A model generated the notes under the pieces. The model ran no database searches. It had not been told where the DNA came from and worked only from the letters and a program-made list of their open reading frames with translations. 64,000 nucleotides of DNA from Eumeta japonica (Eukaryota > Arthropoda > Insecta > Lepidoptera > Psychidae). Below, in pieces: positions 35,301 through 47,669 of this stretch. The stretch is taken from NCBI GenBank assembly GCA_005406025.1, contig BGZK01001236.1, positions 1 through 64,000 of the forward strand, given 5' to 3'. The position numbers and the translations under genes are program-made. The stretch's first letter is position 1. Each line of letters starts with the position of its first letter.

Positions 35301-35955
35301 ACTAAAAATTAAAATTATTTTGTTGGGTTTCATTTTGGTAGGTTTTGAAAGTTTTGAAATCTAGTTAAATTTTATTTTATTTTAAATAAAGGAAAATTTC
35401 AATACATTTACATTATAAAATGTACTTTTGGAGAGTGAAATAAATATACCATAAAAATCGTACTACCGGAAGCTTTAATAGGATTTTTATTGGTGTTCTT
35501 GATTTATGGTTTTTAAAATGGACGCCATGAAAATTCAGTGCGCCCGTATTCCCGTACATTGGGCATTCTTTGATATATGCAGAACAATTCCCTTAGTCTA
35601 ATGAGTTCGAGACATTCAAATATGAAAGATATAACAAATGTAAGATATACTACAGAATATAATTTCGGAAAATCTAACTAAACCCATAAAAAAGGAAATA
35701 CCCTTATTATAATCCTCTTAGGACTTACTATTGAACTTCGCGCTTGTCGAAAAGTAACCATAATTCATTCTTATACAATTTACTTCAAAATGATAAATAA
35801 ATGTGAGTGGCGTGCAACACAAGACCAGTCTTATGCAGTTGCAGATTTGTATTTAACTTATCGCTCGACTTTAGAGAATAATTCCCTATACCCAGACGCT
35901 TTGGGATTTCGAGTTACGGATATAAGGGTCAGAATCAAGTAAGACATGGTCACAC
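32318..35955. other. AT-rich intergenic sequence
   Basis: No supported gene. A 119-codon minus-strand frame at 32697-33056 has no motif. Two tandem copies of ATACTCGACTAAAAAT occur at 35269-35284 and 35294-35309. Confidence 0.4.
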
Positions 35956-35959
35956 GGAC

Positions 35960-36185
35960 GAAACGGTGGCGGCTTTGTAAGCAAGGCCGTATATTCGAGT
36001 CGAAAGATATTAATTTCGAATCCCGAACCGACGAGTTTTCAACTTAAGTTAAATCAAAGAAGGAACAACTTGCTCTAAAACTCAAGGAACAAGTTAAGCA
36101 GTCAGTCCTGGATGTGATCACTACAGGGATGACAACGGGGTGAGGTGATGAAGTCCAAGCTATTTATTTTGAAATAAAAAGATAG
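35960..36185 (+). mobile_element. SINE candidate, tRNA-related, copy 1
   Basis: A B-box-like TTTCGAATCCCG lies at 36014-36025, preceded by a weak A-box-like TGGCGGCTTTGTAAGC. The body has AACTTAAGTTAAATCA, and the tail GTCCAAGC..TGAAATAAAAA matches the tail at 48.6 kb. Length is about 225 bp. No coding. Transcription would be by RNA polymerase III if active. Confidence 0.5.
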
Positions 36186-36189
36186 TGCG

Positions 36190-39100
36190 AAGCTTTGCCA
36201 CAGCAGTGGGGGTACAAACCTGACATCGAGTTAGATCATGGTTGAAATTTTGTTTTGTTATCAAAACAGAAAAATTTAACACTTTGTCACATGCTACTAA
36301 TCGTTTAAGAGGTTGTTTGTCCTCACGAAGATTCAGGGTGCATTATTAAATAACAATTTAAAAAAAATGATTGTCTGTAAAGTCGGTTTACGGACGATAA
36401 TTTTACGTGATAATGTCATAAGAAAATATTGATGAAAAATTGCATTCTTTTATGAATCGAATTACATTATTATCACTGAATTATCATTATTTTGGATAAT
36501 GCAAAGAAGGAGTTAATTGAAAATGACAATGTTTTCGATAAATTAACATTTATTTGCACTCGTTAATTCAAATATTTTTTTAATTAAATTATACAGTAAA
36601 AAGATAGATGCGCCACAAACCGAACGCTTAGGACGCCTCTATCGCTCGTTCCGCGCTCTCGCTCGCACGCTCGGCTCAAACGAAACGCGACAATGAGTCA
36701 TGCCTTTACGTGCGTGCAGCGTTCATCGATTTAAAGACGTTATCACGCCAAAAATGTTGTTTTGTTTCAAAACCTTTATGCAATTTGCATTTTTATTAAT
36801 ATCGCTAATCATTAAGATATTCAAAGTGAGCAGACAATTCTGAATGCAGATTCGAGTCACGATTGAAATTATATCTTATTATAAAAGTTAATAATTTAAA
36901 CAATATTAAATCGTTGTTGTCATATTGATTTCAAATGTTGTGTGTTTTATTCCGATAGTCCTGTCTATAGTATCAGGCCAAGAACGTTAAGTCATTGCAT
37001 TGCTATAAAATCTATATATGAGTGAAAGAATAAGTTTGATACCATATTGTGACGTGGGTTACAATTAACACTCAAGACATCTATATTACAGACTAGCACA
37101 GCGAGTTTTAACTTTTACTTATAACAGTTTCGGATAATAAAACAATAAGTGGTAGCTTTTCAGCATATACGATTCGGCTTTCTCTATCTACCCCATTCGG
37201 TAAAATAACGTGATGATATCTATCAGGTTTCGATCGCTAACCGAACACATCACGACCGAACTCCGTTTGGGATATCTTGCGCTGGACGCCAATAACGGGC
37301 ATAAGGTATTCATTGTGGGCGTCGATGTGGAAACACGTAGCGTATGCAAGTTCGAAACGTCACTTACTCCTTAAAACGCACATTCGTACAATTCTATCTA
37401 GCTGGTACTATCTGGCGATTGCTGAACACGGGGAAATACCGTGATTTACCGTTTCAAATGGTCTATGAGTAAGGTGTTGTCGTGGGATAGCCCTGTATAT
37501 AAGTTAATATGGAAAGGATATCGATAAAAAATGTCCAAGTTACATGTCTCACACAATAAATGTAAAAGTATATTAAAATGTGTTAGAGTACATTAAAGTG
37601 AATTCCATTCATGTCTTGTATAGTCTTGATTTTTTATTAATCAGAATAAAGAACTTGATTTTCATAAATTTTCTTTGAAACTTAACTTAGAATAAAGTAT
37701 GTAATAGTTTTATAAAAAAGTTAAAAGAATTCGTTTTCATTTATGGTGGTTATCTCTAATTGTGATAGAGATCTGCTATAGTTTTTCATAAGAATAGGTG
37801 GCACATATAATATGTATAAGTTTTTGGAATGATGGTAAAAATTACGGTTAAATAGTTTTCAGTGATTTACAAAATTAATAAGACCAAAAAGTGTTATCAT
37901 TAGGCACGTTCGGTTTTTCAGCATTAGCTTGTGCTTCTTCTTCTAGTTTCTTCTTACAATTTTCAGATATTGCAAAAGAAAAGTTTAATAATATTTACGG
38001 CTCAATACAAATAGATTCAGATGATAGAACTGCGAATTCCTATCGAGCCTTCGTAAATCCGAAAATCGAGCAGCCTTGACTATTATAGAAAACCTGTCTT
38101 AATTACATGTTATTATAAAATAAGAGTATTATAAATATAAAATTTAATTATAAAATAAGAGTGATAATTATGAAAGTTATATAATGGGCATAATTTTTCA
38201 GTAATTACTCTTTGACGATAAGCGACCATTAATTTAATTTATGTAAATGCTTAGGAACAGCACGAGCTTTATAATTTTCGAAGTGTTCCCCTCGTACAAG
38301 AAAACACGAAATAGCTTTCTCGGCCTCGTCTTATTTTTAAGCAATTTTTTAATACTCGTTATTCAAGTAAAACTCGACCCAAAAACGGCGGGCGAGCTAT
38401 TCGCATAAAGTAATTATGCGATTACTCCCAGAGTAGAAACTCCATTAAAATGTAAATTTGCCCTGGAATTATAATTTGGAATCGAGACAGCCCGCAACAA
38501 CCACCGCGGCTGAGGGATGAAGACGGTTGGCGTGCGCTACCTTCACTCTGTTTAATCGGTTGAAACGCAAAATGTCCGAGCGTTGTGCCACACATGCGTG
38601 TATTTTTAAATAAATTTGGTGGGTAATCTTTCCAAAATTGTTGTTTCAAAGTAAAATAAATATTACGATTGTATTAATGTGACAAAATGAATATCTATAA
38701 GGAAAATAAAAAAATGATTAATTAAACGACCAACCATTTATTATAGTATATAATTCAAGCTTACGTACTATGTTAGAAGTAGTAAAATAGTTTTTATTTA
38801 TAATTATAAGCAAATAATATTATTGCAACGTCAGGTACAGTTAGAAAGTAATATTTCAAAGTGGCAAAGTCATCTGAAAAGGATGTATGAAAGTAGATTG
38901 CCGAATAAAAATCTGTATTAAAGGACTACGTTTGATGTTAGAATTGATATTAGTAACGTACTAAACAATTTTACGTGAATTAAACTGATGGTAGGAATAT
39001 AAAAAGTGAACCAATTAATGACTAACCGAGCTGACGAGATACGGTGAAGCGATTGGTGAATTACAATAAAGCAAAGTAGTACGTAAATATAATAATCTCT

Positions 39101-39330
39101 ATTTAACTTGGTTAATCTATCTAATATATCTAACTAGCTAAGTATGGGGCCTCTCATGCAACCGTTTAATTAGATACAGTCCCTTCTACTTCGATGGATA
39201 TTGTGATTATTTGAATTTTAACAATAAAATAAAGGTATGTCTAGAATAAAAGCAGAGAGTATAGAGATAGAGGCACGGATCCCGTTAGTAAAATAAAAAA
39301 TGTGGAAAGCAGTTGACCCTAAAGGTGAAC
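36190..39330. other. AT-rich intergenic sequence
   Basis: No supported gene. A small GC-richer patch at 36605-36720 contains GCTCTCGCTCGCACGCTCGG and one AP-1-like TGAGTCA (36694-36700). Frames at 37891-38079 and 38422-38649 have no features. Confidence 0.4.
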
Positions 39331-39335
39331 TCTGC

Positions 39336-40025
39336 AACTTCCCGCTAATTTTATCCGTTTCATAGTTATTTCAAAAAAACTGTTTCTTTCGACAACGATT
39401 TCTCGCAAACGAATCAACCGATTTTGACCCAATTTGCGGCAATCGACGTGTTTTTACAGGATCAAGAACTGGTTAGAATTTGAAATCGATCGGTCAAGCC
39501 GTTTCGTAGTTATTCTAAAAAAACTGTTTTTTTTCGATTTCTTTCGACAACGATTTCTCACAAACGAATAAACCGATTTTGGCCCGGTTTGCGGCAATCG
39601 ACGTGTTTTAATAGGTTAAGAGCTGATTAGATTTTTAAATTGATCAGTTAAGCGATTTTAAAGTTATTTTGAAAAAACCACTTTTGAACATTTTTTTTTT
39701 CTTAGTTTTTTGAAAATTTCTCAAAATCTACCGGTCCAAATCAACCCAAACTTTCAGGAAATCTAAGTTTGATGAAACTCTTTGGAACGCTGTTTAGTGG
39801 GCTCAATTCGGTCAAGCTGTTTAAAAGTTATAAGAGGTTTACATACATTCACACATACACACACATCCACACAGAAATACGGACATCATGTCAGGGATGA
39901 TCAGGGAAGCTTCCTAGACCCTCAAAACGTCGAGATCTGATGAGAACTCGATTTTTGCAAAATGGGGTGAAACCAATAACTTCTCGAACATTTTAGAATA
40001 TTTTCAATTTTCTTAGCGGGAAGTT
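39336..40025. mobile_element. non-autonomous TIR element (AACTTCCCGCTAA ends)
   Basis: The exact 13-bp inverse ends AACTTCCCGCTAA (39336-39348) and TTAGCGGGAAGTT (40013-40025) bound 690 bp. Inside, a unit of about 150 bp is present twice (starts near 39361 and 39505), with a third partial unit from 39659. Each has CAACGATTTCTC(G/A)CAAACGA, CCGATTTTG and GCGGCAATCGACGTGTTTT. A CA-rich stretch lies at 39843-39885. No coding. It resembles an abundant lepidopteran repeat. Confidence 0.7.
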
Positions 40026-40029
40026 AAAA

Positions 40030-41340
40030 AAATATAATATGGGAACGAGTTAAATAAATCTGAATGATAAGCCGAATAAAACACAAAAATCTGGCACCGG
40101 TGGTTTAATTAAATAGTTTGAAGATTTCTGGGACCTTAAGCGCTCTATTTCTGGGGACGTTAAAATATATATATAATTTGCGTCATAGAGTAAGAAAAAT
40201 ATTGTTTTAGACTTTTTAAATTTTTATAACTAAGCAAATAACACTAAATGTACATTTAGGTAGTATGTTGAAGTACATAGATAGTTTGGTCAGATTAAAT
40301 ATAAATCGCGTTCGCTTTAGTAATCAACGATCTGCTTTACGAATTGACTGATTACATAGTTCATCTGCTACATGTACATATCTCTGTGAGCAAACGAATA
40401 TAAATTTTCATATACTTAATGAAAATTATTTGTGTGCTCCGATGTATACCGCGTATTTGCAAAATACGGTACAGCTACGTGTTGGGGTCGTGAAGTATTC
40501 CATTATGTATGTGCGTCATTAACATACATCTCAATAATTATATAGTTACATAGCTGGAAGTGCCGGCGAATCCTGTAATTTGGGTACAGCCTCCGTTTGC
40601 CTTCGAATTCACAAGGTGTCAAAATGCACGCCACTGAAATTCGGCGAATGTCGTTAACTAAATCTCCCCTATTCGACCAAAATGGCATTATTGGATGGTG
40701 AATATTTAAATGTCAAAATCAATAAAAGTAATTATTTGAGCGGCTTCGGCAAATGAAAATTCGTACTAACTTATGTTTCGTTGGCGTAAAAAGGTGAGCA
40801 AAATCGTTGGCGAAATATCTTCAGACATATGCGGCACGTGCGGTAGACACTAATCTGTCTGCTTAGTGAGGTTATTAGGACAGACGCTATCAATGGAAAA
40901 TGGCACTGAACAGTTACACCTTCAAAAACGTATGTATGCGCAGCGGTGAATCACGATGTTGATGGCGATGAGATTTCGACCTCGGATACGTACGTAGGTC
41001 ATACCGACTTTTGAAACTGGACATTTGTAATGATAATATTAAAACGAAACAAGCAAAGTGATAGCGGTCACTGTAAATCGAATTCTTTGGAAGTAGGTTA
41101 CATTTTAGTTTGTTAGTTTCGTATAGGCTACCTGTTGTTTTTCGATTGTATATGTATATATTTAATATGTAGTGGTGTGTACATTTAAGAACAAACCGAT
41201 TCTTAGTATAAGTTTAATTAACCAAACTGAGCCGTATGATTGCGGAAGGATATGACACAATCACCGAAGGTATATCGCAATATTTATATTAACAGGTCAG
41301 TTGGCTTTGAGCTTAAAGTCACTTAAGATACCTGATATTG
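40030..41340. other. intergenic sequence
   Basis: No gene or defined repeat recognised. Confidence 0.4.
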
Positions 41341-41599
41341 GTGAATATTTGTAAAAACGTCAGAGAGATACGATTGCGTCAAGCATCTTTCTCGTTTTCG
41401 TTCTCGCTCATGAATAATCATTTTATTACAGCCTTGCATAAAATAAAAATAGAAATAATTTCGGACTTTTATGACGGTGTGCTATTTCAATTCTGCCAGT
41501 GGTGAATTATCGTCATTATTCAAATTTTTTTCCTTGATAGAGTTATATTGAAGAATTAATTGAAAATCGATTCCCAGATCTGTGTAAAGGAAATACAGT

Positions 41600-42110
41600 T
41601 CGAGTTTTATGATTTTTCGGTCCTCGTCCGGAATACATGACGCTCGTCTACAGCATAAAAGCGTTCGCGTGAGTGGCCCGTTTGCCGCGGTCTGGCGGAG
41701 TCGTCTGTATTCGCGAAAGCCCGCAGCCCCGAATTCAAATAATGCATAACTATAAAGCCGAAAGCGCCTCCGAATATGAAACTCCGAGGCGCTCTCTCCA
41801 TTAATCATTTTACGTATGTAAATTCCCTGCGCGTGAATTTTGAAAGCTGCAAAGTTTCTTGCGAACGCCGTCCCGCTGTGGGCGGAGCTTTGTCAGCTCG
41901 CCGGGAGATAAAACCTACGGCGCCAAAGCTTTTTGTGCGCCTGCGAAGATTGTTCGTGAACGGAAAAATCCTCACTTCTCGTTGACTCGGTCGAGACCTT
42001 GTTCACGTCGTGAACGCGGATGGTTCGAGTGTGCGTCACCTGCGGTCAGTTGTTTGTGGAGCTTTAAGCTTATGCTTAAAGCCGAGAACAAGACTTGTAC
42101 ACTGTACACG
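41600..42110. other. GC-richer unique segment with three short inverted repeats
   Basis: GC content rises sharply relative to flanks. Short perfect inverted repeats include AGCGCCTC...GAGGCGCT (about 41763-41794), GTTCACGTCGTGAAC (about 42001-42015) and GCTTTAAGC-TTAT-GCTTAAAGC (about 42061-42082). Overlapping frames on both strands (up to 108 codons) show no domain. It may be regulatory or an untranslated exon; unproven. Confidence 0.3.
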
Positions 42111-42114
42111 ATCC

Positions 42115-44070
42115 TCTGAATATTATGTATTTCGTGTAAGGAGAAACGGAGTCTAATAAAAAGTTTTAGGCAAAAATATTAATAGTCGAAATCAGGTAAT
42201 CTTTGAAATTAAGCTTTTCAACTTGAATATAATCATTACCCTATGATAGTGGTTCAATAGAGATGTCGCAACTAGAATAAAATAGGATAGGTTGAAGTTG
42301 TTTGGGCACCTGGAAGTCGAGTGACGAGCACAGAAGGGGGACCAAGACATGCCCTAGAAAAAATTGTGGTAGTGATGGTGTACGCCACCATGACTACCAC
42401 CATTTTTAGAAAGAAAGATTTACCGCCTACCACCATTCAATTAAAGGAAAACTTAAAATATGCGACACTGATTACTTTGCACCAAACAATTGACGATGTC
42501 AGAGACGCAAAAAGATAAAAGAATAAGCAAAGATAGCGCCAAATAAAAAACTGTTTATCTCTCTGGGAGACAGGCATGTTTTTAATGTTTTTTTCATCTT
42601 ATCACCGAATCAATATTAAGAGACTAGGCAAAATGTTGATCAATAGGACGCATTGTCTCTCTGCTTTGGTTGATGTATTGATGTCTCTATTGAAATTCGA
42701 AAAAATTCTATAGCTTTTGGTTGTGCTATTAAGCGATCCATTTTGGAGATGCCTGACGGATATGGTTTTAACTATTTTGATAAGTTATTGGTTCTAGTTA
42801 TGGCCGCTTCTTAAAAAAATTCGCCTTATAAAATGCTAGCGTTATTCATCACTGCATTAGAAAGTTGATTGGATGAAATTATTATATCGGTTGTTCTCTG
42901 AATACGTTAATATATGGTGAAACTCTTGATAGAATGATACTTTTGGTACCCGGCAAAATAATTTAATATTTGTATATGTGTCAACTAAAATCAATACATA
43001 ATATAATGTATTAAGTATGAATCTGTAACTGTCATTACGAGTCCAGATAGCTATCTAAATAGTGGCAGAAGGATGGACTGACAGAAGTGCGGTAGTACCA
43101 GCCAATCTTCTGATAATTATCGGGTATGAAAGCTCAAGAATTGTACAGTATATTTACTATATTATTGCTCTCAACGTTCGAAGCAAAGGGTAATAAGTAT
43201 GCGTAGCGTATTCAACGCAGGGCTAACACAATCTAGCAAAATTAATAGAATAGCGAGAGTGGGTAGACTTACGTATGTCTTTATAGCTCGTTCATCCATA
43301 GAAAGCTGACTCACTTTCGGGGCGTCAAGCTTCTTTTAACTATTTCTTTCATAAACAAAAACACATGCTATGATAGGTGTGGCTAAGCATAATCCGTTCG
43401 TCAAACAGGTCATAATAATCATTTCGACATAATCATTTTGTATATAAAATTTACAGGCGGCTCATGTAAATTCATGACAAACTGTAACACATCAGCTCTC
43501 TGCTACATTGTAACATTACGGGCGAATTCATTTTAGCTTCCCATTCCACAAATTGCCCGCTTCACTTCATTTAACACCTATGTCAGTATATTAAAAGTTT
43601 ATTTGGTTTATGTTTGCAAGGACCGACTTACGTATGTTTCATTTAGACACATTTCGCATGTGAACATATGTGCGATGACAATGTGGATATGGTCTTGAGT
43701 TATTTTATTGCTTCAATTTATTGTTTGACGATTTTTTAGAAAAGTATAGGTAGGATTTTTCGCTTAAGCATAAATTACTACCTGTATAATGTTAGCTTTG
43801 ACGCATCATTCATTTTTCTTATCTATTTCTAATATATTTCAAATAATCTTATTTTATACAAACATGCTTGTATTACATAAGCTATATCTTAATAAATTTT
43901 ATTTATTTTTTACATTCACATTCGCATCCCATAGCGATTTTAATATTATAGACTTTGTTATCACTTATGTTATGTAGAAATATACTATTACAATGTGTCA
44001 GAAATGTTGCTTTACTCCCGAACACCAGCGACTTGCAGTAACACCAGCGGGTTTTTCATGTGCCCATTGC
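42115..44070. other. AT-rich intergenic sequence
   Basis: No supported gene. 42290-42360 reads weakly like the tail of a LINE protein (RLKLFGHLE) but is too short to call. Confidence 0.4.
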
Positions 44071-44074
44071 AAAG

Positions 44075-44116
44075 TTACATTGTGAGCTTTATTTTCTTAT
44101 TTTTGTCACAATGTAA
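44075..44116. repeat. inverted repeat, 11-bp arms
   Basis: TTACATTGTGA (44075-44085) and TCACAATGTAA (44106-44116) with a 20-bp loop. Confidence 0.85.
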
Positions 44117-45019
44117 GCAAAGTTAGTCAAACAGTGAAAATAAGTTCATTCTTTTTTTCTTTGTTCTACGAAAGTGAATGAACATAGAAAGGAAAAATAA
44201 ATAGTAAGAGGGCTGTCAAAAAGTCACAAACAAGCCCAAAAAGGTATAGTTAATTCATTAGCCACAATTAATACGTTTAAAGAGCTAATGATGTATTTCT
44301 GATTTATCCAGGTGATCTAGGTGATTAGATGACGATTTAGATCATTATGTCATCAATTATGAGAATCATCAACTTCAAAAAAAGTTATTTAGTTGTACAT
44401 TGACAGCAGAAAGGCCTGACATTATTTATATTGATAAATACCTTAACATTCTAGATTAACGTAATCGGGTAAATTATACGAGCTCAATGTACTAAAAAAA
44501 AGGGCAAAGGGCATATTGGGCCACGTGCAGTGTAAGGGTCCGTAGTTAGTCCGTCACAATACGTGAACTTAAAAGAAAGTCATTTCTTTGATACCATGAA
44601 CATATTAATCACTTTAATAACTAATAATGTTAAAAACGGCTCCACATAGGACGGGTGTTAAGAATATTATGATTTTATTTTACTATAATTTTATATGATT
44701 CATAAACTTACATCTGTTACCTATTTTCCACAACCTATGACTTCGTCTAAATAATTTTCAATGATATTTGTACGAAATTTTGCTTTTTAGTACTCCAAGT
44801 ACATTTTATGAACTGGTCGACTATCACTCCTTAACTGGTAAAGCCTACTTAGTTGTGATAGTATCATTTTTAATTTCCTTGTATTATACAACTTCCGTGA
44901 ATTTTCTTACATATGTAAAAACAACCACTTAACTGGCAGGAGAGGATATTTGATTCTAATAAAAAAATAGCACTTTAAAGCTTAATACATTGCAAACGGA
45001 TGCCTAAATTGAAAAATAG

Positions 45020-45064
45020 ATTTCACACATACACATACACAGAGAGAAAGAGAGAGAGAGAGAC
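45020..45064. repeat. CA/GA simple repeat
   Basis: A short CACACATACACA stretch passes into AGAGAGAAAGAGAGAGAGAG. Confidence 0.9.
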
Positions 45065-45099
45065 ATGCACGTGGAGGAAACAGTCTAAATCAATAGTTT

Positions 45100-45265
45100 T
45101 TAAAGATTTAATTTTAACGTTTTGTCAGCGTGATCAATATGAACACCCATACCAAATCACAGCTTTATAGTGCCAAGAGTCTGTGAACAGATCAGTAAAC
45201 AGACGGGCGGACGGATAGACAGAGCGAAACTATAAGGGTTCCTTGTTGAGTACGGAACCCTAAAC
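45100..45265 (-). repeat. short interspersed repeat, copy 2 (AACCCTTATAGTTTCG family)
   Basis: Read on the minus strand: GGGTTCCGTACTCAACAAGG, AACCCTTATAGTTTCG, then GTCTATCCGTCCGCCCGTCT. The core matches the start of the copies at 10.1 and 49.1 kb. Confidence 0.7.
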
Positions 45266-45289
45266 AGAATAATGGGGGCATAAAAACTG

Positions 45290-45640
45290 TTCATGTATTC
45301 ACGGCCCGCATTCGATCAAACGTCGACTCCCAACCCGAAAACAAAATGGAAGTCTGCTCCAACATAACGAGGGTGACTGATGCATTATGATGACTCAGTG
45401 ATTCTCCCATTTTCAGGCGCGGCGGGAGCTCTGACTCATGACACATTCGTCGCTGGAAAATCCCAAATAATCCCGTAATTCGTCTCCCGAGGAATTTTCC
45501 GGGAAGGGGGGGGGGGAGCGGGGCGGGGCGGGGGGCGGCGCGGCGCCGACTCATACGGCTTTGCGCACCTTAGGTGAAAACTTTCCCTCACTGAAGGTCG
45601 GCCCGAGGAACGCGCCGCATAACACCCTGACCCGGTGAAA
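45290..45640. promoter_or_regulatory. GC-rich island with AP-1-like, kappaB-like and G-quadruplex-forming motifs
   Basis: Two exact TGACTCA sites (45391-45397, 45432-45438), a third CGACTCA (45547-45553), GGAAAATCCC (45455-45464, a kappaB-type site on the minus strand) and the palindromic GGAATTTTCC (45491-45500) lie within 165 bp. They are followed by a G-rich run at 45501-45540 with at least four runs of three or more G. The segment matches no repeat in this window. Binding-site identity is by consensus only; regulatory function is inference. Confidence 0.35.
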
Positions 45641-45795
45641 TGTTTAGAAGACGCGAATGGGTTCTGTTGCGTTTCGCAATCAGTTAATAATTATCATGTT
45701 TGTTGTTTGTTAGTTTTTCGTTTTGAACATTCAGTACGCAAAGGGTGCCGACATAACTCTATTACGAAGCCTACGCCGACAGTCCGTCTGTTCGT

Positions 45796-46206
45796 ATGTT
45801 TGTCATGTTCCTATGTTTGACAGATAACCGTTGTCACAGAATAAAATACATAATTCTTAAAAATATTTTCTATCAAGTTGTAAATCGTGACAAAATCAAC
45901 GCCTCATTTATTTTTATATGCAAAGTTTCACATAGATCGCTCGCTGAGTGCGGTCGAGCGTTAAAAAAAGGTTTCCATCTGCAATATCATCGCACTTTGC
46001 AGCTGGAAATATGGATTCATCTTCCCGTTTCATTGTGTTTTGCTTGTGCCTCAATCGCCACGCTGAGCAAGTGGGCGGCGGCGGCAGTACTGGCAGTCCT
46101 GTTGTTGGTGTCCATAGCAAGAGTTTTGAGATCAGAAGTTGTTGGTGTCCATAGTTTTGAGAACAGAATTTTCGAAGGATCCAGTTTATATTTTGCGTAC
46201 AGATAG
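45796..46206 (+). CDS. candidate ORF with hydrophobic segment, unrecognised
   Basis: A 136-codon frame starts MFVMFLCLTDN and contains LSKWAAAAVLAVLLLVSIAR, a segment that could span a membrane or act as a signal core if an upstream exon supplied the start. An overlapping frame (45948-46154, 68 codons) runs through the same bases. It lies about 150 bp downstream of the GC-rich island. The 3' end of the frame includes a 31-37 bp tandem duplication (46101-46168), which could have changed its end. No family recognised, no convincing splice donor, and chance origin remains more likely than not. Confidence 0.2.
   Translation: MFVMFLCLTDNRCHRIKYIILKNIFYQVVNRDKINASFIFICKVSHRSLAECGRALKKGFHLQYHRTLQLEIWIHLPVSLCFACASIATLSKWAAAAVLAVLLLVSIARVLRSEVVGVHSFENRIFEGSSLYFAYR
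46101..46168. repeat. tandem duplication, two units
   Basis: GTTGTTGGTGTCCATAG with GTTTTGAGA(T/A)CAGAA is present twice in direct succession (46101-46137, 46138-46168); the first unit has five extra bases. Confidence 0.9.
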
Positions 46207-46245
46207 TAAAACTACGCTATAATTCTCGGCTATTACAATTCTTGT

Positions 46246-46345
46246 TCTTTTTAGGGGTTCCGTACCCTAAATTAAAAAAAACGGAATACTTATAGAAGTG
46301 CTCTCGAGACTGAGAAAAACAGATATGTCTGTCTGTCCGTCTGTT
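46246..46345 (+). repeat. short interspersed repeat, copy 3 (GGGTTCCGTACCC end)
   Basis: TTTAGGGGTTCCGTACCCTA with a downstream GTCTGTCTGTCCGTCTGT stretch corresponds to the outer end of the family at 45.1-45.3 kb, in the opposite orientation. The large minus-strand frame over it is not a gene. Confidence 0.65.
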
Positions 46346-46399
46346 ACATCGTATTTCGTCACAATTTACTGGATGAAAAAAGTTTTGGTTTGGTATTAA

Positions 46400-47035
46400 C
46401 ACAGAGGTAAGCGACTTGAACATGAATGCTAAATAGACGAATTCTGATAAAAAAAAAAACGAAAGCAATGAAAACGTTCTCTCAATTGCTTTAGTAGGGG
46501 CTCCATTTTCATCAAAAACGCGAATCCGATCTTGTGTAGTGAACTCTAGGTGAATCATTGAACTATGAAATGTTATGTATGATTCTGGACTACATGTGGT
46601 GAAATTAATATAAATTATTTTTTGAGAAAATCGCAAAAATCGCTAAAATTAATGTTTTGAGTGGGTTTCATAAAGGCCTTTAGATATGCCTTTTTTATAT
46701 ACAAAAAATATACTCTATATATGAAACACTTTTTTCAGTTTTGTAACTAATGAAAATTTTTTAGACATACGATTTTTTTTAATTGACCCTTTTACGACTT
46801 ACGACTCGCGTCAAATATTAGTTCGTAATTATCGAGAATGTTAATTATTACATATTAACACATTTATTTATTATTAATTTATTAAAAAAAAACTTTCTTG
46901 TTTTCATGCCTTTTATTTTATTTCTTCTGTTATTCAGTACAATTTCAATATACCCGAAGGCCGTGTAGAGTTCGAGTTCCTCGAATGTTTTTCATCTTCG
47001 CATACGACACTGTACTATTGTAACAGCTTTCATTT
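46400..47035. other. AT-rich intergenic sequence
   Basis: No gene or defined repeat seen. Confidence 0.4.
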
Positions 47036-47039
47036 TGAT

Positions 47040-47180
47040 CCACGTAGAAGGTTCTCGGCGCGCGGCCGTGGAAGCAACAGGTCGCCGCATTAGCATACGC
47101 ACTAATTCACCGGCTTCGGAGGAAAAACAACGCGCCGCGCGCGCGCGCCGGCTATAACCGGAACTCCGCCGATTTCCGCC
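47040..47180. other. CpG-rich patch with alternating CG tract
   Basis: CGCGCCGCGCGCGCGCGCCG at 47131-47150 is almost purely alternating pyrimidine-purine, within a GC-rich 140-bp patch. A TATAA string lies at 47153-47157. No coding feature. Confidence 0.5.
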
Positions 47181-47669
47181 GCTTTCGTGGACTTAGGGGG
47201 GATATGATCTATGTTAACGCGTTTTTCATGGTGTAAGTACTATCGTGGGGGGCGTCGTGACTTATGGAAAGGCTTGTTTTTGACAATTCAGCATATCTAA
47301 TTTTGGCAGGTTCGAGTAAGGGTTGATAAGTCGAAACGTACCGGACGAGTGCGAGGAGGTTTTGTACCTTAAGGTTTCCGTACAGAATTATGTGTTCTTT
47401 TTTTTTTAAACAAAACAATTTTAAAGGATTTAAAAACAAGTATTCTAATAAATCTGATTGTTTTTTTGATAAATGGGTACTGAGGGCTAAAGCCTATGTG
47501 TAGTGGTGGAAGTGGCGGTCATAGAAGTTAGTATGCGTGTTTTTGGTAAGAGACCAAAATACACGAGGTTCTAATATTTCGTGGAGGGCTCTCACTAATG
47601 CTGCTAAGGATTTCCACTTCGAATGAAGTCTCTATAATACTTGAAGCACAAAGAACATTGTACCGTTTA

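Noticed and set aside
42290..42360. LINE C-terminal fragment (RLKLFGHLE)
   Set aside because: Only about ten residues resemble the family, and a stop follows; too short to support.
45291..45554. 87-codon minus-strand frame rich in Pro, Arg and Ala
   Set aside because: It follows from the G-rich run and CpG-rich composition; the segment is better described as non-coding GC-rich island.
46217..46636. 139-codon minus-strand frame, the longest but one in the window
   Set aside because: It spans the end of a dispersed short repeat and AT-rich DNA; composition (Phe, Ser, Ile) is that of a chance frame.
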